Shown here: positions 1-9,071 of the stretch, piece after piece | How the letters are laid out: each line of letters starts with the position of its first letter | How positions within the stretch are numbered: the first letter of the stretch is position 1 | DNA from: JAXLWB01 sp046328715 | Lineage (GTDB): Bacteria > Chloroflexota > Anaerolineae > Caldilineales > Caldilineaceae | NCBI GenBank assembly: GCA_046328715.1 | Contig: JAXLWB010000064.1 | Coordinates: forward strand, 1-55,493 | Length of the DNA: 55,493 nt | Direction of reading: 5' to 3' | The notes under the pieces: generated by a model | The model's database searches: none | Told to the model about the DNA's origin: nothing | Seen by the model: only the letters and a program-made list of their open reading frames with translations | Translations under genes and position numbers: made by a program

Positions 1-12
1 TAGGAAATTAGG

Positions 13-264
13 ATGATTATTCGTAACCCTTTACTCGGCGCAATGATTAACTTTTTATTGTTTGGATCTGCTGACATTTGTGTGGGCAGAATTCTCAGAG
101 GAATTGTAAAGATGATGGTATTTGTTGTTTTTATTGTTGGAGGAGGACTAATAGTTGATGCAGTTCGCCCGCAGTGGTTATCAAATGCAGCAAGTTTAGT
201 CCTACTACTTGCGTATGCAATCTATTCTATATCTGATGGGTATCATACAATTGTTCGGCGATAG
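13..264 (+). CDS. Small TM2-like membrane protein
   Basis: An 83-residue hydrophobic protein. It begins with the pattern of small bacterial membrane proteins that start KNPLLAxxxSFLxPGxGQxYxGxxxRG: here RNPLLGAMINFLLFG is followed by VGRILRG. Two clear membrane spans follow, at about residues 33-52 and 57-74, and the protein ends in a short basic tail. The ATG is the first start after an in-frame TAG at bases 1-3, and a purine-rich AGGAAATTAGG sits directly upstream. Base composition is AT-richer than that of the genes to the right. The function is unknown; TM2-like family membership is inferred from pattern only. Confidence 0.55.
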   Translation: MIIRNPLLGAMINFLLFGSADICVGRILRGIVKMMVFVVFIVGGGLIVDAVRPQWLSNAASLVLLLAYAIYSISDGYHTIVRR

Positions 265-383
265 TCATGGAAGGTGGCTATACTGTTGTGTCAAGTCTGA
301 AATACGTTGACAGCAAATGCACGGCTCACAGCAAGCTAGTCAATCTCGTGAGCAATCCGTTGCTGTACTCGTTCTAAACAAGA

Positions 384-411
384 AGAGGGGACGGAACATT
401 CCGTCCCCTCT
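384..411 (-). terminator. Strong hairpin, possible terminator of the decayed xisI gene
   Basis: A perfect 13-bp inverted repeat (AGAGGGGACGGAA paired with its complement across a 2-base centre). On the minus strand it is followed by a T-rich stretch (TCTTGTTTAG), as expected for a factor-independent terminator downstream of the xisI remnant. The plus-strand side has no T run. Confidence 0.4.
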
Positions 412-545
412 CGCTGTGTCTTTGGAAGTCCTCTTTCGGTTTATTTTTGCTCATGCTCCTTCGGCAGATACGCGAGCACCTTTTTCTTCAAACGCGGTCA
501 GGGTTTGGGCGATCAGCAGTTGGTTGACAAGCTCGGTCAGGGGGT

Positions 546-800
546 CTACGCCATGGCCAATTCGCTCTGCTGCCTCACCAGCGGTGGTTGGAAACCCAGG
601 ACAATATCCATCTGCGGGACTCCATGTTCCAGAAACCAAGTGGCGATCCCTTCTTCTGTCTAATCCTCTTCGATCCAGCTTTTTCCGTTACGCAAGCAAA
701 CGTGCAAATCGGTCTGGCGAAGACGTCCGGTTGCGGTCCAACCAATCCGATGTAAAAGATATGCTTGATTCCCAGCTTTCACCCCTAGAAAAGTTGTAGA
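546..800 (-). pseudogene. xisI: Decayed xisI (fdxN-element excision controlling factor-like)
   Basis: Read on the minus strand, one frame gives a recognisable XisI C-terminal half: LLHRIGW, then TDLHVCLRNGKSWIEED, then GIATWFLEHGVPQMDIVLGF, ending QSELAMA. These match the family's pattern of xHIGWxxxxRxxxxxxHxxIxxGKxWIxxDxTExGIAxxLxxxGVPxxDIVLGFxPP...xxxA. An in-frame TAG at 660-662 interrupts it right after WIEED, and no credible start or N-terminal half exists upstream. Between its stop (546-548) and the hairpin at 384-411 only short out-of-phase pieces are readable on the minus strand, so that stretch also looks decayed. XisH/XisI pairs are common accessory genes in cyanobacteria and Chloroflexota; no xisH is present here. 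Confidence 0.65.
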
Positions 801-935
801 TTTGCAAGGTGTGTTGTAGGTTATCCTTCATAATATTGATCTCAGCCAGTAAGGTCATTTTTGATAACGATCAATCAATCGATTTGCAGTCGCCCGCGGC
901 TGAGCGATTACGCGCTTGTTACAAGGAAACCCATC

Positions 936-3900
936 ATGACAGCAAAACAGAACTTAGCGCTCCTGGCCCTGGCGTTGGGGATAGCCGCACTTTGTTCAAT
1001 TTCAGGCAACGCCCAGGCGAGCGATCTGGTCGGACGGACGCAGGCAAAAGCGCCAACTGCGTCCGCTAGGGGCGAGGCATCAACAAAGTTGGGTCAGGTC
1101 AATCAACACCGTCCTCTGCGTACCGTCTACGCCGAAAGCGATCCCGATGGCACTGCCCAAGCCCTTTATATCATTCAACTCGAAGATGCGCCGCTTGCCA
1201 CCTACCAGGGCACGTTGGCTGAGTTCAGCGCTACTAGTCCACGAACCCTCGGTACGCGTAAATTGGATCTACGCAGCGCGGCCAGCAACAACTACCGCGC
1301 TTATCTGGCAAGCCAGCAGGATGACTTCCTGCGCCGTGCCGAGACGCTCCTCGGACGCCCGCTGGCAACCATCTATCACTATGCGGTTGTCTTCAATGGG
1401 GTAGCGGTCAAGCTCTCGCCCCAGGAAGCTGCCAAACTGCTCGACCTTGCTGGTGTCCGCTCGATTCAACGCAGCCAGTGGCGCCAAAAACAGACCGACG
1501 CCTCGCCCGCCTACTTAGGCGTGCCTGCCATTTGGAATGGTTCGGCGACGGGGGGCTTGCCTGGCACCAAAGGCGAAGGGGTGATCGTCGGCGTGATCGA
1601 CACCGGGATTTGGCCCGAGCATCCCTCCTTTGCCGACGATGGTTCCTATCCAGCACCGCCCGCCCGCTGGCATGGCGAATGTAAAGCTCCCGCCGATAAC
1701 TCGTTGCCCTACAATTGCAATCACAAGCTGATCGGTATCCAATATTTCCTAGACGGGTACACGCAGTTTGGCCCCTATGATGGTCTCTTCAAATCGGGCC
1801 GTGACGACGATGGTCACGGCACCCACACCGCTTCCACTGCGGCTGGCAACGAGAAAGTCCCGGCCACCATCTATGGCATCAATCGTGGCCTTGTTTCAGG
1901 CATGGCCCCACGTGCCTACATCGCCGTCTATAAGGGCTTAGGTCCCAACGGCGGCACCATGGTCGATCTGACCGCTGCCATTGACAAGGCTGTGGCCGAT
2001 GGCGTTGATGTGATCAACTACTCGGTTGGCAGCAATTTGGCTGCCAATCCCTGGTTGGATGCCGATGCTCAAGCCTATTTGGGCGCGCTGGAGGCAGGCG
2101 TCTTTGTCGCCACCTCGGCAGGCAACGATGGCCCCGAGCCGAGCACGATCGGTTCGCCGGCCAATGCGCCGTGGGTGACAACCGTGGGTGCTAGTTACTT
2201 TAACCGCTTGTTTCTGAGCCAGATTACCTTGCGGGCGAGTGGCGGTATGTCGTTGACTGGTCTCTTCGGCGGCACCTCCACGCCGGGTGTGGATAACTTC
2301 ACGCTGGTCGATGCGACGGGGATTGCAGATAGCTCTGGCAACACCGAAGGGAACTGTGAAGCGCCCTTTGCCGCCAATACCTTCGCTGCCCAAGTTGTGG
2401 TGCTCTGTCAGCGCCGTGGGGTGGAGCCGACCTGGGCCTTGGGCAACTTTGTCCAAGCGGGGGGTGCGGGTGCGATTCTGCTCTATAACTCTTCCGATAA
2501 TTACGACTTCAATTCCTATCTGCACCCAATTCCGGCAGTCGTAGTGCTCTCAAGCACGGGCCAACAGATCAAACAGTTTATTGCCGCCCACCCAGGGGAG
2601 ACGATTCAGGTTAGCTTTGGCGCAGGCACGGCAGTTTATGCGCCAGATCCGCGCATTCCAGTTGACACAGTCGTGGGCTTTAGCTCACGTGGCCCCAACA
2701 TCGATGAGGAGACAATGACGCTGATCAACGTCATCAAGCCTGACCTGACGGCGCCCGGCATTCATATTTTGGCGGGTGCCTCGCCGCAGCACATTACCTC
2801 GCTGAGCGACGGTTCCACAGCACAATACGGGGCACAGGGCCAACTCTTCCAGGTGATCCAGGGCACCTCGATGTCGAGCCCACATCTGGCTGGGGTGGGC
2901 GCATTGTTGACTGCATTGCATCCCGACTGGTCGCCCACGCAGATCCGTTCGGCGCTGATGACCACGGCCCAAGCCCAGAACCAAAAGTCACGCACGCCAG
3001 ATGGGGACCTGGCGGCGACCCCCTTTGATATGGGGGCCGGTCGCATCGATCTCAGCCAGGCGGGGCAGGCTGGCTTGCTGCTCGATGAGAGCGCTGCGGC
3101 TTTTAGTACAGCCGACCCTACGGCGGGAGGCGATCCAAGTAAACTGAACCTACCCAGCCTCACCCAATTCGATTGCATTTTACAGTGCAGTTGGGTGCGT
3201 ACGGTGAAAAATCCACTCAACCGCAGCGTGGCCTGGACGATCAGCGCCAACACCCCGCCCACGCTGACAGTCGTTGCCCAACCGAGCAGCTTTAGTTTGG
3301 CTCCTGGGGCATCGCAGTCGATTACCTTTACAGCCAATGTGAACGGCTTGGCCAACAACCAATGGGGCTACGGCAGCATCATCTTTTCGCCCAATACGAC
3401 TGCAACGGTGGCTGCACACTTTCCTGTAGCGGTGCGTGCCTCGTTTGGCAGTATGCCAACGGAAATCCTCGTGGATACTCGGCGCAACGTGGGCAGAACG
3501 TCGATTTCCGGTTTTCAGACGGTCGATGTGGCTGACCTAAAACTCGCACTGCATCAAGTGGAACCGCAGATCGCGCAGGCAAACATAGTGCCCGACCCAA
3601 CCCACAATGATCCCTATGATCTGGAAAACGGTGGAATCTTCACGCAGTTGCTGACGGTGCCTGCGCAGACCAAGCGCTTGGTGATTAATATCGTCGATAC
3701 CAGCGCCTATGATCTCGACCTCTTTGTCGGTATGGACAGCAACAGCAACGGCCAGCCAGACGAAGGCGAGGAGGTGTGTGCCAGCGCCAATGCCAGTTTT
3801 GTAGAACTCTGTGACTTCCCGAAAGACGCAACTCAAGTGCCGAGTGGCACCTACTGGATCTTGATCCAGAATTGGGAAGGCTCAGGGGCTGAAGCGGATT

Positions 3901-5663
3901 CGCTCACCTTTGCCACTTCGATCATCGGCGCAAATAACAGTGGCTCGATCCAAGTTAGCGGACCGCACAGTGCAACCATGGGCGTTCCCTTTGCCTTGCA
4001 AGTGGACTGGAATTTACCCAATCAGCAGCCTTACTCTCATTTTGGTCTGCTCGAATTGATTGATAATACGACAAACAAGACGCTGGCCAATTTACCCGTG
4101 TCGGTCAATCGTATGAACGACGATGTCAGCAAAGAGGCGAGCTTTGCGGGGCTGGCTGCCTTCCCCGGCGATGGGGTGACTTACACGATTCAGCTTTTGC
4201 CCGAGCCGAACGATGCGCCCTCGGTGCACTACAATTTGACCGACACCCTACCGGCTGGACTGACCTACGTGCCCAACTCTGCGAGCATGACGCCAACGGT
4301 GGTTGGCAATCAGCTACGTTGGTCGCTCGACGTTGGCACCTTAACCGAGATTACCTACAGCGCCAAGATCGATCCACAACTCAGCGTGCCAACCCAGTTG
4401 GTCAACAGCGTGGCCCATCACGTCGATCTTCCTGGCTATCAGAGCGATATTACTTCCAGCACACTCACGGTTCCCGATGTCGTTCTGGTTGGCGAACTCG
4501 TTGGCACGCCGATTGTGACGCCTACGCAACACATCTTCTATCAGTTGACGGTGCACAATCTTGGCTCTGTGCCAGCGAAGAATGTCATCGCCGAGACAGT
4601 ACTGCCACCGGGGACCAGCTATATTTCTGGCGGTCTCCTGCTGTCGAATACGATTCAGCTTGCCTTGGGTGACATTGCTGGTAAGGGGAGCAAGAGCGCC
4701 CTGCTTGAATTGCAACCGATCATTACCCACATACCTGGGGCCGACGCATCTGTGGCGGCTGTCAATCAGCCACAGATCATCGGCGGGAAAGAAGCGCAGC
4801 CAGGTGCTTGGCCGTGGCAAGTTGCTCTCAACACAGCAGAGACTGCCAATGGTCCCTTGTTTTTCTACTGTGGCGGGACCTTGATCACGCCGAACTGGGT
4901 GCTCACTGCGGCGCACTGTGTTGTTGATCCGGTGCCTGTCAAAGCCGAAGTTGTGGTCGGTATCAATCGGTTGAGTTCGAGTGCCGGACAGCATATTCCT
5001 GTCAGCCAGATTGTGGTCTATCCTGGCTATACCAGCCAACATTCACCGCCCTCTGGCGATCTGGCCTTGTTGCGGCTGGCGCATGCTGTTCAACTGACAG
5101 GCACCATCGGCATCAGCGGCTCGGTTGGCTTGATTCCATTGGCTCGACTGGAAGAGGCGACATTGGTCGCACCCAATATCCAGGCGATGGTCACGGGCTG
5201 GGGGGATCGCAGCAACGGCGAGGGGGATTACCCGGATGTGCTCCACCAGGTGGGCGTGCCCCTGGTCTCGAATGCCACCTGCCGTGCTGCCTATGATCCG
5301 CTCAACTTTGGACCGATCACGACCGACATGATCTGCGCTGGCACCGAGGCGGGCGGCTTTGATGCCTGTTACGGCGACAGCGGCGGCCCTTTAATGGTGC
5401 AAGATGGCGGCGGCGTGTGGAAGCAGGTGGGAATTGTTTCCTCTGGGCTAGAATGTGCGCAACCGAGCCAATATGGAACCTATACGCGCGTTCCTTATTA
5501 CTTCAATTGGATTGCTGGCCCGGGTGTGAACACCTATGCCAATGCTCGTTTCGCCATCCATGACCAAAGTGGTCATAGCGCGACCATCGTTAGCGGCACC
5601 AGCATCAGCGTCCTCTCGACGGCTACCACACGGATCTATTTGCCGATCGTTGAGCGGAAGTAG
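936..5663 (+). CDS. Secreted dual protease: subtilisin (S8) and trypsin (S1) domains in one chain
   Basis: A 1575-residue exported protein. The start chosen is the ATG at 936, which opens a good signal peptide (MTAKQN, a hydrophobic core, then NAQA) behind an AAGGAAA ribosome site; a TTG start 25 codons earlier would precede the signal peptide. Domains in order: I9 propeptide inhibitor (about 75-177); S8 subtilase with Asp222 (VIDTG), His294 (GHGTH) and Ser645 (GTSMSSPH), with a PA-like insert between His and Ser; an Fn3-like domain (about 745-812); a pre-peptidase-C-like beta domain (about 910-985); two DUF11 repeats (about 1080-1265); then a complete trypsin domain starting IIGGKEA at about 1281 with His1327 (TAAHC), Asp1375 and Ser1482 (GDSGGP). 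Asp1476 sits at the S1-pocket position, which suggests cleavage after Lys/Arg. The chain ends in IYLPIVERK, a variant of the C-terminal motif seen on other secreted proteins here. Both active sites look intact. Bidirectional terminator follows. Confidence 0.92.
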   Translation: MTAKQNLALLALALGIAALCSISGNAQASDLVGRTQAKAPTASARGEASTKLGQVNQHRPLRTVYAESDPDGTAQALYIIQLEDAPLATYQGTLAEFSATSPRTLGTRKLDLRSAASNNYRAYLASQQDDFLRRAETLLGRPLATIYHYAVVFNGVAVKLSPQEAAKLLDLAGVRSIQRSQWRQKQTDASPAYLGVPAIWNGSATGGLPGTKGEGVIVGVIDTGIWPEHPSFADDGSYPAPPARWHGECKAPADNSLPYNCNHKLIGIQYFLDGYTQFGPYDGLFKSGRDDDGHGTHTASTAAGNEKVPATIYGINRGLVSGMAPRAYIAVYKGLGPNGGTMVDLTAAIDKAVADGVDVINYSVGSNLAANPWLDADAQAYLGALEAGVFVATSAGNDGPEPSTIGSPANAPWVTTVGASYFNRLFLSQITLRASGGMSLTGLFGGTSTPGVDNFTLVDATGIADSSGNTEGNCEAPFAANTFAAQVVVLCQRRGVEPTWALGNFVQAGGAGAILLYNSSDNYDFNSYLHPIPAVVVLSSTGQQIKQFIAAHPGETIQVSFGAGTAVYAPDPRIPVDTVVGFSSRGPNIDEETMTLINVIKPDLTAPGIHILAGASPQHITSLSDGSTAQYGAQGQLFQVIQGTSMSSPHLAGVGALLTALHPDWSPTQIRSALMTTAQAQNQKSRTPDGDLAATPFDMGAGRIDLSQAGQAGLLLDESAAAFSTADPTAGGDPSKLNLPSLTQFDCILQCSWVRTVKNPLNRSVAWTISANTPPTLTVVAQPSSFSLAPGASQSITFTANVNGLANNQWGYGSIIFSPNTTATVAAHFPVAVRASFGSMPTEILVDTRRNVGRTSISGFQTVDVADLKLALHQVEPQIAQANIVPDPTHNDPYDLENGGIFTQLLTVPAQTKRLVINIVDTSAYDLDLFVGMDSNSNGQPDEGEEVCASANASFVELCDFPKDATQVPSGTYWILIQNWEGSGAEADSLTFATSIIGANNSGSIQVSGPHSATMGVPFALQVDWNLPNQQPYSHFGLLELIDNTTNKTLANLPVSVNRMNDDVSKEASFAGLAAFPGDGVTYTIQLLPEPNDAPSVHYNLTDTLPAGLTYVPNSASMTPTVVGNQLRWSLDVGTLTEITYSAKIDPQLSVPTQLVNSVAHHVDLPGYQSDITSSTLTVPDVVLVGELVGTPIVTPTQHIFYQLTVHNLGSVPAKNVIAETVLPPGTSYISGGLLLSNTIQLALGDIAGKGSKSALLELQPIITHIPGADASVAAVNQPQIIGGKEAQPGAWPWQVALNTAETANGPLFFYCGGTLITPNWVLTAAHCVVDPVPVKAEVVVGINRLSSSAGQHIPVSQIVVYPGYTSQHSPPSGDLALLRLAHAVQLTGTIGISGSVGLIPLARLEEATLVAPNIQAMVTGWGDRSNGEGDYPDVLHQVGVPLVSNATCRAAYDPLNFGPITTDMICAGTEAGGFDACYGDSGGPLMVQDGGGVWKQVGIVSSGLECAQPSQYGTYTRVPYYFNWIAGPGVNTYANARFAIHDQSGHSATIVSGTSISVLSTATTRIYLPIVERK

Positions 5664-5717
5664 TAAAACAGTGAGCCAGCAAGTCGGTAGGTACTGACTC
5701 ACTGGCTCACTGTTTTA
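5664..5717. terminator. Bidirectional terminator between convergent genes
   Basis: A perfect 16-bp inverted repeat (TAAAACAGTGAGCCAG and its complement), with A-rich and T-rich outer ends, so that either strand gives a stem followed by TTTTA. It lies between the converging protease gene and M20 peptidase gene. Confidence 0.75.
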
Positions 5718-5730
5718 CTGTCCTACCGTC

Positions 5731-6870
5731 TCACCGACCCATTCCGATCACTGTTTCACACACAACCTGGGCGCAGGTGATGATGCTATCCAGGTCTACC
5801 CATTCGTCGGCCTGATGCCAGTTGGCACCCAGAGGACCGAAGACAATCGTCGACAAGCCCATCTCGCCCGAGAAGAGATTGGCGTCACTGACGCCGGCGG
5901 TGTAGATGTAGTCTGGAGCATGTCCATATTGCTTGGTAAATGCTGTCGCAAAGGCATTGCCTAGTGGATGAGAATGGGGGATGAATTCCCAGGGCGGATA
6001 GTAGGGTGGAGCGAGCGTAAAATCGAAACGGGCGGGCGAGTTGAGCGAATCGGCGAATGTACGTAGTTTGGCCAGCACTTCCTCGCCACTCTCACCCGGC
6101 ACAATCTGGCGCGAGAAGAGGATGGTCGCCTTTTCTGGCAAGGTTACCACATATTGCTCACTGCCGCTGTGGAAGGAGAGGATGGTTTGCGATGAGGGAA
6201 CCTTCTCGTGCGATAGTTCCGGCACAGCCTCACAGACGCCTGCAGCAAAGCGGGCGGCTTCAATAGCGGCGTTGATGCCCTCCTTGGGGAAGAAGCCATG
6301 CGCCGCTTTGCCAGTGACCTCCACGTTGACCAACACCTTGCCTGCCCCGCCGATACAGGCCGAATCGTGCCAGGGCTCGGTGACAATACAAGCATCCGGC
6401 TGAATGCCTCTTTGTTGTAAGGTCTGGATTAAGGCGCGTGCCCCAATCGAGTAGGCTTCTTCGTCGGTCACACTGCTAAAGAGGAGCGTGCCACGCCAAC
6501 GGCTCTTCTCGGCTGCTAAGGCGCGTGTTACCAACATGTTGGCGACGACGCCGCACTTCATGTCGCCTGCTCCCAAACCATAAAAACGGTTGCCCTCACG
6601 TCGTCCCTGCCAGGGATCGCAGGACCAGTTTTGGGCGGCCAATACGGTATCGACATGGCCGTTGAGCAGGATGGTTGGACCTTCGCCATTTTCGACACGA
6701 ACGATCAGGTTGGGTTGTCCGCTCTCGGTGGTTAGGAGTTCAGGGACGAGCCCTTGTTGGCGAAACCACTCGGCAATCGCCTGCTGAACTGCGCCTTCTT
6801 CGCCCGGATAGCTGCGAATGGCGACCAAACGGCTGAGGAGCAAAAAGGCTTCTTCGAGATCAAAAGTCAT
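5731..6870 (-). CDS. M20-family metallopeptidase (ArgE/DapE/carboxypeptidase type)
   Basis: A 379-residue cytoplasmic zinc hydrolase. Family metal ligands and catalytic residues are visible: His72 and Asp74 in NGHVDTV, Asp103 in GAGDMKCG, Glu137/Glu138 in TDEEAYSIGA, and a late His in WHQADEW. The lid/dimerisation domain lies between, with VTGKAAHG carrying the usual His. Length and layout match acetylornithine deacetylase, succinyl-diaminopimelate desuccinylase and M20 dipeptidases. The substrate cannot be chosen from sequence alone, since neither arginine nor lysine biosynthesis genes are adjacent. It is transcribed toward the dual protease gene and separated from it by a shared terminator. 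Scavenging of short or acylated amino acids is a reasonable but unproven role. Confidence 0.88.
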   Translation of the reverse strand: MTFDLEEAFLLLSRLVAIRSYPGEEGAVQQAIAEWFRQQGLVPELLTTESGQPNLIVRVENGEGPTILLNGHVDTVLAAQNWSCDPWQGRREGNRFYGLGAGDMKCGVVANMLVTRALAAEKSRWRGTLLFSSVTDEEAYSIGARALIQTLQQRGIQPDACIVTEPWHDSACIGGAGKVLVNVEVTGKAAHGFFPKEGINAAIEAARFAAGVCEAVPELSHEKVPSSQTILSFHSGSEQYVVTLPEKATILFSRQIVPGESGEEVLAKLRTFADSLNSPARFDFTLAPPYYPPWEFIPHSHPLGNAFATAFTKQYGHAPDYIYTAGVSDANLFSGEMGLSTIVFGPLGANWHQADEWVDLDSIITCAQVVCETVIGMGR

Positions 6871-7090
6871 AGTGTGTTACCTAATGAGTTAGAAGATGGA
6901 TGTGTATGTTGCCACATCTGAGTTAGGATTCTAGCCCAGTGGGCTAATCTACGATAACCCACGGGCAGCGCCCTGAGGGATAGACGGGGACTCTCATCCG
7001 CAGGCGCTGTCATTCCGGCGGGGCTAGCGCTTCAAGCAATAACTTCATTCTAAATCGGATTCACAGGTGTTCCAAGTGGCACAACGGTTA

Positions 7091-7141
7091 GAACCGTTAG
7101 CGTCAGCGACCGGCCCGGCCGCACGCTGACGCTAACAGTTC
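7091..7141 (+). repeat. Long hairpin followed by a T run, upstream of the helicase gene
   Basis: A 17-of-18 base-paired stem (GAAC, one mismatch, then GTTAGCGTCAGCG with its complement) with a GC-rich loop. It is followed at about 7146-7151 by six Ts in the plus direction. It looks like a terminator, yet no plus-strand gene ends within 1.4 kb upstream. The rest of 6871-7090 shows no gene. The hairpin may insulate the helicase promoter at 7165-7193 or be a palindromic repeat element. Confidence 0.55.
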
Positions 7142-7164
7142 TGAATTTTTTCCCTTCGGTAGAT

Positions 7165-7193
7165 TTATCACAACACGAACTTTCGGTTATACT
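7165..7193 (+). promoter_or_regulatory. Candidate promoter giving a leaderless deaD-like mRNA
   Basis: A -10 box TATACT (7188-7193) lies 17 bp from a -35-like TTATCA (7165-7170). The predicted start site falls at about 7200, which is the A of the helicase ATG. The AGGAG that abuts the ATG is too close to act as a normal ribosome site, which agrees with a leaderless transcript. Confidence 0.45.
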
Positions 7194-7199
7194 TAGGAG

Positions 7200-8927
7200 A
7201 TGCAATCAGAACTATCACCAAATCCTATTACCTTCGCCCAACTTGGCCTTAGCCAACCGCTCACCCAGGCGGTTTTGGAGTTGGGTTATGAAGTTCCTAC
7301 CCCGATTCAAGAACAAACAATCCCGCTCCTGCTGGCTGGCCATGACCTGATCGGTCAAGCACAGACCGGCACCGGCAAAACTGCCGCATTTGCTTTGCCC
7401 ATCCTCCACCAACTAGCGCTCCACAACCCGGATGTGCAAGCCTTGATCCTGACGCCGACCCGCGAGTTGGCGATCCAGGTCGCCGAAGCAATTCATTCCT
7501 ACGCCAAACATCTGGGCCGTGTGCGTGTTGCACCGATCTACGGCGGCGACTCGATCGTCAAGCAGATGCGGTTGCTGCAAGGCGGTGTTCATGTCGTCGT
7601 GGGCACGCCAGGGCGGGTGATGGATCACCTGCGCCGCGAAACTTTGAGCTTTCGCTCACTCAAGATGGTGGTGCTCGACGAAGCCGATGAAATGTTGCGT
7701 ATGGGCTTTCAGGAAGATGTCGAGTGGATCCTAAGCCAAGCCCCGGCGGAACGGCAGACGGCACTCTTCTCGGCCACCATGCCCAGCGAGGTGCGGCGTA
7801 TCGCCGATCAATATCTCACCAACCCAGTCAACGTCGAAATCCGGCGCAAGACGTTGACTGTGCCGACTGTCCAGCAACAATATATCTTTACCTCGGAGTC
7901 GCAGAAGCTCGATCTCTTGACCCGCTTGTTAGAGACCGAGACCGTGGCAGGCGAGGCGATTCTGATCTTTGCTCGCACCAAGATCGGTGCCGCCGACCTG
8001 GTTGAAAAGTTGCAGGCGCGTGGCTATGCGGCTGAATCGATGCATGGCGACATGAACCAGGCCATGCGCGAACGGGTGATCCGTGGCATGCGTAACGGCC
8101 AAGTAGAGATTGTCGTGGCTACCGATGTCGCCGCCCGTGGCTTGGATGTCGAACATATCGGCCGCGTCATCAACTATGACCTGCCTGGCGATACCGAGTC
8201 CTATGTCCATCGTATTGGACGCACTGCTCGGGCTGGGCGCAGCGGCAAAGCGATCTCCTTTGTCACCCCCCGCGAAGAGCGGATGATGCGTGAGATCGAG
8301 CGATACACCGGTCAGCGCATGACCGCCAGTAAGCCGCCCACTCGCGCCGATGTGGCGGCGCGCCGGGTTGTTCTCTTCAAGGAGAGTATTCTCAAAGCCG
8401 TGGAAGAAGGGCAACTGGAGAGCTATGTCACGTTGATTGAGGAACTGGCAACCGAGAGTGGACACCATCCGCTTGAACTTGCCGCAGCCGCAGCACGAAT
8501 GGCACGCGGTAACAAGCCACTCTTCCTTACCCATGACCCAGAAGCGGATCAACTCCCACCTGCGGAAAAAGGCATGGTGCGCCTCTACATGAGTATCGGC
8601 AAACAGGGTAGCGTGCGCCCTGCCGATATTGTTGGAGCGATTGCCAACGAGGCCAATATTCCCGGCAAAGTAATCGGTGAGATTCAGATCTTCGATGATT
8701 TCAGCTTGGTCGATGTGCCAGCGAATTACGCCAGCCAGGTACTACAAAGTATGGAGAGCACCCGCATCCGCCAACAGATGGTCAAAATTCGTCCGGCGAC
8801 AGCGCAGGATGCCATCCAGTCCAAACCCCGGCGCAAAGGGGAGAGTCGCCATCCGCATCACAAGTCTGGTCCCTCGGCTCCGTCACGCTTTGGCGCTGGC
8901 AAGAACAAGAAGCGATATTTTGCCTAA
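7200..8927 (+). CDS. deaD: DEAD-box ATP-dependent RNA helicase (DeaD/CsdA type)
   Basis: A 575-residue RNA helicase. Visible motifs: Q motif (FAQLGL...PTPIQ, about 12-37), Walker A AQTGTGKT (54-61), PTREL (about 86-90), GTPGR (about 135-139), DEAD (160-163) and SAT (191-193). Helicase domain 2 carries ARGLDVE and HRIGRTARAG. A DbpA-type RNA-binding domain follows (about 459-535: MVRLYMSIGKQG to VDVPANYA), then a basic, lysine/arginine-rich tail. This architecture is that of DeaD/CsdA, which remodels rRNA and structured mRNA during ribosome assembly and in the cold. An in-frame TAG at 7194-7196 excludes an upstream start. The gene stands alone, with a hairpin upstream and a palindromic hairpin downstream. 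Confidence 0.93.
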   Translation: MQSELSPNPITFAQLGLSQPLTQAVLELGYEVPTPIQEQTIPLLLAGHDLIGQAQTGTGKTAAFALPILHQLALHNPDVQALILTPTRELAIQVAEAIHSYAKHLGRVRVAPIYGGDSIVKQMRLLQGGVHVVVGTPGRVMDHLRRETLSFRSLKMVVLDEADEMLRMGFQEDVEWILSQAPAERQTALFSATMPSEVRRIADQYLTNPVNVEIRRKTLTVPTVQQQYIFTSESQKLDLLTRLLETETVAGEAILIFARTKIGAADLVEKLQARGYAAESMHGDMNQAMRERVIRGMRNGQVEIVVATDVAARGLDVEHIGRVINYDLPGDTESYVHRIGRTARAGRSGKAISFVTPREERMMREIERYTGQRMTASKPPTRADVAARRVVLFKESILKAVEEGQLESYVTLIEELATESGHHPLELAAAAARMARGNKPLFLTHDPEADQLPPAEKGMVRLYMSIGKQGSVRPADIVGAIANEANIPGKVIGEIQIFDDFSLVDVPANYASQVLQSMESTRIRQQMVKIRPATAQDAIQSKPRRKGESRHPHHKSGPSAPSRFGAGKNKKRYFA

Positions 8928-8953
8928 CTGTCCTTGGCTAATATAGGTTGATT

Positions 8954-9006
8954 AGTGAAGCGTGATGCGTGAATTTTCGCTAGCCATTCACGTTTTACGC
9001 ATCACT
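8954..9006. repeat. Heptamer-built hairpin between convergent genes
   Basis: The left arm reads as heptamers GTGAAGC GTGATGC GTGAATT and the right arm as ATTCACG TTTTACG CATCACT. The arms can pair as GTGATGCGT with ACGCATCAC plus GTGAAT with ATTCAC. It lies between the helicase gene and the C92 gene and could end both transcripts. Confidence 0.5.
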
Positions 9007-9071
9007 CTTCCTGGCAAAGATCAGCTCAATATAGTCCTCCATCATTGTCAAGTACCAACCTCATCTGCTTC

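Noticed and set aside
317..799. Open plus-strand frame of 160 codons
   Set aside because: It runs antisense over the xisI remnant and the hairpin, resembles no family and lacks a ribosome site.
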